NCBI GenBank assembly: GCA_037576215.1
Contig: JBANDB010000020.1
Location: 1,364,001-1,428,000 of the forward strand
DNA: 64,000 bases
Direction: 5' to 3'
Source: Armillaria gallica
Taxonomy: Eukaryota; Basidiomycota; Agaricomycetes; Agaricales; Physalacriaceae
The notes beneath the pieces were generated by a model. That model saw only the letters and a list, made by a program, of their open reading frames with translations. It was not told where the DNA came from and did no database searches. Shown one piece after another: positions 22,592-31,800 of this stretch. The translations under genes were made by a program, and so were the position numbers. The first letter of the stretch is position 1. The number at the start of each line of letters is the position of its first letter.

Positions 22592-25500
22592 TCAGCGGTT
22601 ACTGGGAAAATATAACGCTAAATGAGCGCGACCAGTACACATGGAACTAAGGTCAATTTTTTCTAACTGGCACGAACGGAGCATGCCCTGAAATATCTGT
22701 CTGTCGTACTCATAGATCTGTCCTGCCGAAGGAAGTATTCTGGAGATGAAATGGTTGCCAGTGTAGTAAACTATGTATCCTAACCTGTAAGTCACGAGTT
22801 GCTGGTTGACGGGTACGGATAGTTCCAGGTTGATTCGTGTAGACGAAGCATAGTCTTGGAACAGTTGCAAAACAATGAAGGTCGGTCGATGCTGGAACAC
22901 CACGGTCCAAGTCAACGACTGTGTGCACTGGGCAGAATGTGCAAGCTCCGCACGACGACACTGCTCAAGCACGCTACCATCAGCATGAATTCCGTATCCA
23001 TCGAGGCACGTATACAGCCAATCTTGCATCGTGGCAGTTCGGCTTTCAATCATCGGACGATTATTTAGAGTCCACACATCCGGTCCACACACCCCATTGA
23101 ATGTCGTCACTGCGGTAGATATCACTCCTGCACATTGCAAAGAACAGTGGAAGGAAGGTGCCACCTGCATAGCAGGCCAATCAATAAGCAGGTCTACAAG
23201 ATCGGTAACGGCAATCATGGCACATCCATGACGGGGAAACATTGCAGGTACTGATCTCGACAACAGGTCATGCATACAATCTCGCATTATATTGACAGGC
23301 TCACCGCTGATTCTTATATCTGTCAGATCCATACGATCAAATTTCATTGCCAAAGTAGCTGTCAATACTGTCGCATGTGCGAACCTCTGCTTCGACTCGT
23401 CCGACAAGGATAAGTAGATGTATAGGAGCGAAGTGAACACGGTGTCGTACGCACAGGACCAGTCGTCTCGGTTCCATGTGCAACCATACTGTCGGGAAGG
23501 CTGGAAAACCAAACTAGCGTCCAAAGCCTGCTGTCTACGTTTCTTGCTGCCCATATCCAACTTTCCTTCGTCGCATGGCTGCTTCTGAACATTATTATCT
23601 GGGACTGGGTTCGCGTCAGGAGGAGGTTTGTCAGCTATCAAATACGGAGCTCCAACGCTGTCTTCAACAGGCACCCTGTTTCCTTCACGGAAACCATACC
23701 GAACAAGCGTGTTGAAAGCCATTGCGTCGAATTTATGCATCTCTTTCACGAGATCGACAGGTAAAGGTTGGTTCAGCTGCTCCAGTTGTACGGGATGGGT
23801 GACATACAGACCTTCACGACACGTTGCACGGGATGCGGCAACATAGGCACCAAATCCTCCTTCATTCATGTAGGCCAGGACACTAGGCATCGTCTGACCC
23901 TGAGTGACTTGACCGGTACAAGTGAATCCCGCCTGGAAAGGCATCTGTTCCCTGGTAACCGACACATTCACGGGCTTGCCTTCGCCGTCCTGTATTTCAT
24001 GCCGAAAAGTCCAAGTAATCGGTTTGATTGGGAAGCAACCAGGAGGCAATCCATCAAGATGCACACCAGAGCCGGGAAATTCAACGATAGCATACTTCGC
24101 GCAAAGGTAACCATATTCATCAAGATCAATCTGAATAAAACGCAAATAACCTTGCGCGCCGTTAGTGATCTTCAGGTCGGTCGAAATGTTCCAAGATCGG
24201 AGGATCACCGGCATTCCGATGTAATATACCAAGCGTCCATGAAGCCCCCCTTTGTTGATCACACGCGAAACATTGCGATTCAACAAATCAGCTCGATACT
24301 TCTCAGGAACCAGCCGTGCGCCGATCTTGTCTGTCGCACAGCAGGTAATTACATTTTGAGCACTACAATTACTGATTGCTTTGTAAGAATTAATCGAATG
24401 CCACAACAAATTAGTGCGCACGACTGCTACGGCTTCGACACCGTCCATGTCCACTCCACACTGATAACTAAACGTCTTCACCACACGCTCGTTGAACAGC
24501 ATCACATCTTCGGGAGTACACTGTCTCAAGCGCAAATGCCGAACTGCTGCAGCATAATCAGGATCACGTTCCATTCGCTTCTGTTGATGCAAATAAACTA
24601 CATCAGTCATCGAATTCCATGCTAAGCGTCCAATTCGTTTGCTCAGGTTCTTGTGATCAATGGCAGTACGCTCCTTTATTTGAGAATACACAGCAGATCC
24701 TTTGACAGGAGGAAACTGGTACAAATCTCCGGTGAATATGACCATCATTCCACCAAACCACCATTGCTTGATATCCTTCCCATAGCGACATCCAGCCTCG
24801 ACGTCCGGAAGTAATTCCTGCTGCAGTAACGAAACCTCGTCGATAACGAGTACATCCACGTCCTTGAAGTTTGTCTCCAGTCGGCGACGACTGAGGTCAG
24901 ACAAGGAGCTGACAAACCGTTCCTTGCCATCCAAGTTTTGCATCGAATGTCTGGATGTTTTATCGCAAATGCCGAGTCCAAAAGCTTTATGAATTGTCAT
25001 TCCATCATTCAGGGCTGCTGCCGAACCCGTAGGAGCCAAAAATCGAAGGGAGTATGCGGAATCAAAACCAGTCATGACCGCCATCAAGGCCTTTATTACA
25101 TGAGTTTTTCCGGTTCCGCCTGGACTGGTCAGAAACATGCGCAGTGGAAAGGGCTCTTCCAGCGTGTCCATGTCTATGTTAACATACGTCTTGTGCAAAG
25201 CAAAGGTCTTTGCCATAATCATAAAGGCAATTTCTTGCTCGGTATTTAGCTTGAAATCGTGTGACACACGACGGAAAAAGGTATCCACATCCTTTATATT
25301 GTTTATGTTGACTGTCGTCGGACGAACACCCCCGCTGCTCTGTCTTTCACAAGTATGAGAGGTCTCCTGGGGTACGTCGGTTGCTGTCTCGCGAGGAAGT
25401 GCAGTGTCGTCCGCATCAATTTGATGGCTACTGTTGACAGCATTCACCCGTGCTGCATAAATAACATTCTCATGGGCATGAATCTGCGCATTCCAACGAG

Positions 25501-28096
25501 TCATCAATTCACCTGTTATCCTCAATCCTTCGAACAATGGATCCACGTCGTGCGACGTATTATGAACTGGACGAAACCAGTTACTTTCAGCGAGGTGAAG
25601 GATTTCGAATTGAGCTTTCCCTTCCTGTTCTGATGCTTTACCTTGGGAAGGCATCTCCACAAGGTCTTCTAGATTATCCGAAAGGATATGACTTAACAGC
25701 GGTGAATTTTTCATCAGGGAACGTCGCTTTTTCATTCTCTCAGCGTCGCGTTCGTCCTCGCATTCATGCAAGGCCTCCCAGTTGCTCATACATGTCCTAG
25801 CATGAGGGGAGAAATCGTAACTTTTGAATTCGTCCCGGACAGATATTGAGGCACTTAACAACGGTTGGTCAAGATCGAAAGGCTTAAAATGTGCAAGCAT
25901 AAAGGTTTCGTAGCAAGGATCATCGAGACGCGGAATTTTATGAGCAATAACTCGGGGCACCGTCTTTGTCATGAATCGAGCCTGCGTAGGAGTCGTGTGT
26001 TCCATAATCTCATGGGATTTGCTCAGGGGAAACCCCGGTCGAAACGGATACCTGGGGAACTTATTAATGCGGTCAGTTATGGTAAAATCCTCCAGCAGTT
26101 CAACATCAGGTTTAGCACCTTTCGGCACGACACTAAAGCGATGTACGAAATCATAAAACGATACGTATCTTAAGGCAGTGCTACAATGCAGATATTCTTC
26201 GACCTGGTTACGGCGAACCAAATGCCCATCTTTATCCAAACGAACACCTATGTACGCAGGCTCACTGTCAGGAGAATCATCATCGGTCTCATATGGCCAT
26301 CGATGTCCTACAAATTCCATGAGAAGCCCGGACATCATAGGAACGGTTTGATGGGAGCAGAAAACCTCACGTTGACCCCGAATCACCTTCGCAGCGTGCT
26401 GTGCATGGACCTGTTGCTGACTCGCAAACTGGGCGAGACATTTGTGTAAAATGATACAAGCCTCTAAACGATCGCCTTCAGACACGTTGACGTTAGCCTT
26501 CATGATGGCGTCGGCCATCAGAGACAGCATCTCGTATGTCTTAACACTCATTTTTGTAATATAATCAGTTATGTAGAACATAGCAGCTTTACAGGACTTT
26601 CCGGAAAGAATGCACTGCATATCATGATTGTGCTGGCAAAAAACGAGAACAAAGTCATTAAAATAGTTCACGAACACGTCCCTACAAGCTAATGTGACAG
26701 ATTTTGTCTCCTTGTCATACAACGAGCGTGCGGCATAATCGTGCGGAAACTGAAATTGACAAGTCACGTGATCGTACTTATAACAAACGCCTTCGTGTTT
26801 ATGTCTCTGCAACAACTCACCACAATACTTTACTTCTTCTTGAAAACGACGTTTAAAATCTTCGATAGCTTCCAAGGCACAATCGACAGCAGGAACAGCC
26901 AACGGTCTCTCTGTTTTGGGCTTCCCCTTAGGATTAAAATATATGTCTTCTGGTAATTCGTGACAAATAATATCTTCGTAGAAAGCAAAGAACCGTTCCT
27001 GAAAATCTTCAGTGTCCTCCAAGCGACGATGCATGTCAGAAGGATTTAAGCCTCCAAGGAGAACGATCAAATAATGAATATGATATGAACCTCTTTCGGT
27101 AAGTTCAGTCATCCTGTAGAACGCTTTCAAATGTCCCAAAATACCTCCATCAGGAGAAGAACGTTTTTTTGCAAAATCCCAGCCAAACAAGTAACGCATC
27201 ATCGCCTTGCACGAAAAGTTGAAAAAATCAAGCACGGCAACCGGATCGGCGGCAAGATGTAGAGCACGTTTGACATAATCCACCATGCGAGGAAAGTGTT
27301 CATCCAGGTCGACCGTAGTGTCTCCCAAAACGACCTGAAATATAGGACTGTTCGCCGGATCTGGGTTCGCAGTAAAGTATATATGGGGAATGTTAAAATG
27401 GGCGCAATACGCCTTGATTTCATTACGGTAAGTGACTTTAGATGCCTCCGATCCAGTGATCTTTGCTGAAATGGTCCTCACCTTGGAGAGCAGCGTAAAC
27501 ACTTTTTGTTCCTCCGCTGTCAGATCTGAAGCGCGACCCCGCTCTTCAAGATGATGTGACACAGAACGCAAGGTTTCAGGAGTCACTCCCTCAATGTCTG
27601 CAGCAGTCACAGAAAAATTGCTGGATTTAACAGCAAGGTAAGTGTGTAAGTGTGCTTCACGACGTTGAATCATATTCATCGCTACAAATATGAAGGAATT
27701 ATGCCAGCGAAAAGTACGATCGGACAAATCCAGGTACAAATTTGCCTGGCTACGGAAGCTGACAGGGACCAAGCGTTCCGAGTCCTCAAATCCTCCCTTG
27801 CCATAAGGATACAGCGAAGGAAACATTCCCATCATTAGATGGGGATTGTTATACTCTCCTATAGCGTCTGCACCGCAAAAGGCGATGATGTCGGGCTTCC
27901 TTCCTGGCGGCCTAATCAAATTTCTTAATGCAGATGACTGGAAAGTACGCCCTTGAATATTGACTGATTCAATATCAGATACGCCCATGCGTTCCAACAG
28001 CGGCTCATCCAATACATCGCTGTCTATATTCCTGAGTGCATCATCCGAAGCAAAGTGGGGAGCGAAGCCTGCGGTCTCCTCCTGAAACATCTCCTC
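22592..28096 (-). CDS. Helitron RepHel, 3' portion: HUH Rep, PIF1-like helicase, cysteine-protease-like C-terminus
   Basis: Residue numbers count from the first in-frame Met at 28168; its first 24 codons are LTR sequence, not Helitron. Rep: FTANPDP at about 265-271, the HUH motif HIH at 363-365 (27074-27082) and the paired catalytic tyrosines in FYITDYITK at 532 and 536. Helicase: Walker A GGTGKT at 1017-1022, Walker B VLVIDE ending at 1111, TGDLYQFPPV at 1146-1155 and the YVAASRA motif at 1442-1448, the order of PIF1-type SF1 helicases. Residues about 1550-1858 form an extra domain: DDWSCAYDTVF (Cys1572) and, near the end, GNHFISRI (His1806) with YEYD (Asp1822), a plausible Cys-His-Asp triad of a papain-like/ubiquitin-protease fold. 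The frame is unbroken. Confidence 0.9.
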   Translation of the reverse strand, partial: EEMFQEETAGFAPHFASDDALRNIDSDVLDEPLLERMGVSDIESVNIQGRTFQSSALRNLIRPPGRKPDIIAFCGADAIGEYNNPHLMMGMFPSLYPYGKGGFEDSERLVPVSFRSQANLYLDLSDRTFRWHNSFIFVAMNMIQRREAHLHTYLAVKSSNFSVTAADIEGVTPETLRSVSHHLEERGRASDLTAEEQKVFTLLSKVRTISAKITGSEASKVTYRNEIKAYCAHFNIPHIYFTANPDPANSPIFQVVLGDTTVDLDEHFPRMVDYVKRALHLAADPVAVLDFFNFSCKAMMRYLFGWDFAKKRSSPDGGILGHLKAFYRMTELTERGSYHIHYLIVLLGGLNPSDMHRRLEDTEDFQERFFAFYEDIICHELPEDIYFNPKGKPKTERPLAVPAVDCALEAIEDFKRRFQEEVKYCGELLQRHKHEGVCYKYDHVTCQFQFPHDYAARSLYDKETKSVTLACRDVFVNYFNDFVLVFCQHNHDMQCILSGKSCKAAMFYITDYITKMSVKTYEMLSLMADAIMKANVNVSEGDRLEACIILHKCLAQFASQQQVHAQHAAKVIRGQREVFCSHQTVPMMSGLLMEFVGHRWPYETDDDSPDSEPAYIGVRLDKDGHLVRRNQVEEYLHCSTALRYVSFYDFVHRFSVVPKGAKPDVELLEDFTITDRINKFPRYPFRPGFPLSKSHEIMEHTTPTQARFMTKTVPRVIAHKIPRLDDPCYETFMLAHFKPFDLDQPLLSASISVRDEFKSYDFSPHARTCMSNWEALHECEDERDAERMKKRRSLMKNSPLLSHILSDNLEDLVEMPSQGKASEQEGKAQFEILHLAESNWFRPVHNTSHDVDPLFEGLRITGELMTRWNAQIHAHENVIYAARVNAVNSSHQIDADDTALPRETATDVPQETSHTCERQSSGGVRPTTVNINNIKDVDTFFRRVSHDFKLNTEQEIAFMIMAKTFALHKTYVNIDMDTLEEPFPLRMFLTSPGGTGKTHVIKALMAVMTGFDSAYSLRFLAPTGSAAALNDGMTIHKAFGLGICDKTSRHSMQNLDGKERFVSSLSDLSRRRLETNFKDVDVLVIDEVSLLQQELLPDVEAGCRYGKDIKQWWFGGMMVIFTGDLYQFPPVKGSAVYSQIKERTAIDHKNLSKRIGRLAWNSMTDVVYLHQQKRMERDPDYAAAVRHLRLRQCTPEDVMLFNERVVKTFSYQCGVDMDGVEAVAVVRTNLLWHSINSYKAISNCSAQNVITCCATDKIGARLVPEKYRADLLNRNVSRVINKGGLHGRLVYYIGMPVILRSWNISTDLKITNGAQGYLRFIQIDLDEYGYLCAKYAIVEFPGSGVHLDGLPPGCFPIKPITWTFRHEIQDGEGKPVNVSVTREQMPFQAGFTCTGQVTQGQTMPSVLAYMNEGGFGAYVAASRATCREGLYVTHPVQLEQLNQPLPVDLVKEMHKFDAMAFNTLVRYGFREGNRVPVEDSVGAPYLIADKPPPDANPVPDNNVQKQPCDEGKLDMGSKKRRQQALDASLVFQPSRQYGCTWNRDDWSCAYDTVFTSLLYIYLSLSDESKQRFAHATVLTATLAMKFDRMDLTDIRISGEPVNIMRDCMHDLLSRSVPAMFPRHGCAMIAVTDLVDLLIDWPAMQVAPSFHCSLQCAGVISTAVTTFNGVCGPDVWTLNNRPMIESRTATMQDWLYTCLDGYGIHADGSVLEQCRRAELAHSAQCTQSLTWTVVFQHRPTFIVLQLFQDYASSTRINLELSVPVNQQLVTYRLGYIVYYTGNHFISRILPSAGQIYEYDRQIFQGMLRSCQLEKIDLSSMCTGRAHLALYFPSNR
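28092..28096. repeat. Target-site duplication, left copy
   Basis: TCCTC immediately left of the LTR element; the matching copy is at 36660-36664. A 5-bp duplication is what Ty3/Gypsy integrases usually produce. Its presence inside the RepHel coding frame fixes the insertion point to the base. Confidence 0.95.
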
Positions 28097-28459
28097 TGTT
28101 ATGTCCGGGCTCAGGAATAACAATGCAAGGCTATGCACGGGCTGTCTCGCGTTCGGACAGTCACCCACGATGCCGTTGATTGTTACAGTGGAGCGTTGGA
28201 TAACGTTAGACTCTCGGCAAGCGATAAGAGAAAAGCCTGGGGTGTATAAACTTAGCTCGAAGCTAGGGTATAGGCTGAGAGCTGTGCTACTTATATACGA
28301 TGTATGGAATCTAATATTAGTCTATCGGCTGCGGCTTCTTCAAGAAGTCTTGGGGTGATCTCTGGGAATATTGGGGTATCGTGCCGGGGTGCTGAGGTAC
28401 CGCGAGGTGCCGAGGTGCCGGATAAGATAAGATAAGTGAAAAGGTCGAAAATCGTAACA
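28097..28459 (-). repeat. 3' LTR (363 bp)
   Basis: Begins TGTTAC and ends ATAACA on the element strand, so it has TG...CA ends. It matches the 5' LTR except for an extra 18 bp within GAGGTGCC-type repeats near 28395-28425 and three transitions. Contains the TATATAAG box and the AGCTTCGAGCTAA segment described for the 5' LTR. Confidence 0.97.
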
Positions 28460-28473
28460 TCACCCCCTCCCTA
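28460..28473 (-). other. Polypurine tract
   Basis: On the element strand, TAGGGAGGGGGTGA directly abuts the TGTTAC start of the 3' LTR. This is the expected primer for plus-strand DNA synthesis in LTR retrotransposons. Confidence 0.9.
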
Positions 28474-28534
28474 AGGCAGGCGTCCCGACTGCCAGTAAGG
28501 TCGCTCCCCGCACGTCATCGTCGTTCCGTTTGAT

Positions 28535-28786
28535 CTAGGCTTCCAAGTCTGCGACATTGTCTCCGAAGGGTTTGTTGCCCCTGAAGACGAGGGATTTCTC
28601 TTCAACCCACCAACCCCATACGCGCTGCGACATTGCCTTGTCCGATTGGTAGTCGCTACAAGGTGAGGATTTTTCGTATGGTGGCGACGAGAGAGGTACG
28701 AGCAAGTCCTTAACCCGTCCGAGCAGGCCTGTTAAGTCATTAAGTCGTAAACGCGTGTCATGATGGTCGTAATCTATGGGGCCCAT
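28535..28786 (-). CDS. Short ORF between pol and the 3' LTR (83 codons), doubtful
   Basis: An open frame follows the pol stop by about 30 bp in the same direction. It contains an R-L-x-L-N-D-L-T-G-L-L-G helix-like segment and ends in acidic residues. No family is recognised. It may be a small accessory ORF of the retrotransposon or a chance frame in the 3' untranslated region; comparison with other copies would decide. Confidence 0.25.
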   Translation of the reverse strand: MGPIDYDHHDTRLRLNDLTGLLGRVKDLLVPLSSPPYEKSSPCSDYQSDKAMSQRVWGWWVEEKSLVFRGNKPFGDNVADLEA

Positions 28787-28815
28787 AGCTATCCCCGTTA
28801 TAGGGCCATCATGAC

Positions 28816-31800
28816 TTAACTGGTCGGGTCGGTGTGGATCCGCCGGACCGCGCCGTGTCGGGTTTCAAATTCCTCAACCGCTTCTCGGGCGTGTTGCATG
28901 TCCTCCTCTCTTACCCACGAGTTATGCTCCCTTGTCCATCCTTTCCATTTTACGAGGTAGTCGTGAGTGGTTCGCGACTTTTGGCCCCGACGTCCGCGGA
29001 TTTGCCTTGGTCTGACGTCGAGAACTTCCTTGACCTCATATTCCTCCTCATCCTCGATTAAGTCCGGTGGTGGCGGCGGAGGGGGTTGTTGGTTCGGGAA
29101 TTCCGGATGTGTGTATGGTGTCAGGAGTTTCTCATTGAATCGGGGGTGAATCTTCCAGTGCAGTGGAAGCTTGAGCTTGAATGCGCTGGCGCCCGCTTTC
29201 TCCGTGATGAGGAATGGGCCGACCCTCTTATCGTCGAGCTTCTTCTTTGGACGGGGAAGATGAAGGTTTGTGGCATCGAGCCACACGCGATCGCCTATCT
29301 GGTACGGGTGTGCGTTTCGTTTGCCTTTGTCATATTGTGCCTTCATCCTTTGAGCAGCTTCCTCTAGCGCGGCCTTGGTTTCCTCGTGGATCTGACTCAT
29401 TTTCTTGGCGAAGTCCCCTGCTGCTGGATTAGAGAGAGAAGGTGGTCGTCGGGTATCCGGCAGTATACGTGGGTTCCTCCCGTATAGGACCATGAATGGG
29501 CTTTTGCCCGTTGCGCTGTGGACACGGTTGTTATGAGCGAACTCCGCTAGAGGTAGCCAGTCGCTCCAATCATTCTGCCGGTGGTTAACAAATATCCGGA
29601 GGTATTTGATGATTTCCTGATTCACCCGTTCCGTCTGTCCGTCGGTCTGAGGGTGAAACGCCGTGGAGGCGTTTGGGGTAATATCGAGGAGTCGGTATAA
29701 TTCTTTCATGAATTTGGAGACGAATTGGGGTCCTCTGTCAGAGATTACTACTTGGGGCATACCGTGACGGGCATATACGTGGTCTCGTAGAAGACGCGCC
29801 CATCCCTCGGCCGAGAGTTCTGTATTACAGGCGATAGGGATTATGGCTTTGGAGAATCTGTCGACGATTACTAACATGGCATCGTAGCCACTAGAATTGG
29901 GGAGACCAGTAACCATGTTGACGGAGATATGGGTCCATGGTCCTACTGGCACTTCGTTGGGGTGTAACGGGGCCGCCTTTGCGTGAGTGTCAGACTTCGT
30001 TCGTTGGCATGTCTCACAACCTTTTACGTATGCCTCAACGTCTTTTCGTAGTTTGGGCCACCAGTAATCCCGCAAGACCAACTCCTTCGTTTTCTCGATC
30101 CCGGGGTGCCCTGCCGTTACGTGGTCGTGGTACTGGGAGATGATCTCGCCCCGTAATGCCTTTTTGCGGGGTACATAAATCCTTTCATCGTAGTACAGGA
30201 GCCCCCCCTGTCGGGTCACTCCTCGCTCGTGAGCCAATGACGTTGTTATGCCTTCATCCCATAACTCTTCCTGTCGCGTTGCTTCTTCAACTGTTTGCTG
30301 CATTTCCGTCGTAGAGGGCATCACTAATGCACGGAAGTGGGATGCCTCCAAGACAACAATGTCGTTGTTGTCCTTGGTTCCCTGATCATGATCGCTTCGT
30401 CTGGATAGCAGATCGGCTTTTACGTTTTGGGCTCCGGGTTTGTGGAAGAGTTTGAAGTGATATTCTGCCAGTTCCGTGACCCATCGTGCTTGTCGTCGGT
30501 TTAGCTTCTGGGGGAGTCGAAAGTATTGGAGGTTCTGATGGTCCGTCCAAATTTCGATATCGTGCTTGGCGCCCATAAGGTAGTGGCGCCATTCAGAGAG
30601 GGCGAGCATGATGGTGAGCAGCTCTTTGTCGTATATCTCGTAGTTCCGTTCCGTGGCACTGAGGGACTTCGACATGAAGGCCACTGGGCGCCAGGTCTCG
30701 CCTTGTTTCTGACTGAGGACGGCGCCCATGGCTCCCTTGCTGGAGTCTGCTTCCACTCGGAAGGGTTCGTCATCGTTTGGGATGGCGAGGACAACGTCCT
30801 CTGCCATCCTCCGCTTCAGCTCCTCAAACGCCCGCTGTTGAGGGGACCCCCATGTCCATTCTGCGTTTCCTGTAAGCTGGGTCAAGGGCCTCACGACCTT
30901 GGAGTACATCCTGATGAATTTCCGGTAGAAGTTCGTGAATCCTAGGAACGACTGTAACTCCTTCTTTCTGGGCACGGGCCATTCGGCGATCCCGGCTATC
31001 TTGACAGGGTCCATTCGAATCAAGTTCTCGCTGATTATGACTCCCAGGTACTCGGTTTCCAGGACCTCGAACTCGCATTTTTCCGCCTTGAGGAAGAGTT
31101 TGTTTTCTCGGAGTCGAGAGAGAACGTGCCGTACAACGGTCCGGTGTTCCTCCAGGGTTTTGGAGAAAATAAGGATGTCGTCCAGGTAAACAGTTACCTT
31201 TCCTTCCGCGATCAGGTCTCTGAAGATGTCGTTCATCATCCACTGGAACGTGGCGGGTGAATTGGTGAGTCCAAAAAACATAACGGTGGGTTCGAATAGT
31301 CCCCGATTGGTGCGGAATGCGGCCTTCTCCTCATCGCCCTCCTTGATGCGTACATTGTTATATCCCCACCGCACATCAAGCTTGGTGAAATATTTGGCTC
31401 CGCGGAGTTTGTCGATAAGTTCCGTGATTAAGGGGAGCGGATAGCGGTTCTTAATAGTCATTTCGTTGAGCTTTCGGTAGTCCTGTACGGGTCTCAGCGT
31501 CCCATCCTTCTTCTTAACGAAGAAGAAGGGGGACGCGAAGGGCGATTTGGAAGGGCGAATGCGGCCCGATTCCAGGTTTTCGTCAAGGAACTTGTCTAGC
31601 TGCCCTTGTTCGTTTCGGTTCAAGGGATAGACCTTACAGTCCAGCGTGGACTTGGCGTTGGGGGTCAGTTCGATCGCGTGGTCCCAGGGTTTCCGGTCGG
31701 GTAGCACGTCAAAGCTATCTTTTTCGAATAAATCTTGGAAAGACCGGTAGTGTTCGGGCACTAGGTCTTCGAAGGACTGTTTAGGTTTGCCTTCCTGGGC

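Noticed and set aside
23768..24625. A 285-codon plus-strand frame
   Set aside because: Antisense to the Helitron helicase domain, which has clear motifs; no family likeness of its own.
28097..28168. Start of the large Helitron frame at the Met at 28168
   Set aside because: These codons are LTR sequence fused by chance to the interrupted RepHel frame; the true upstream part is at 36660 and above.
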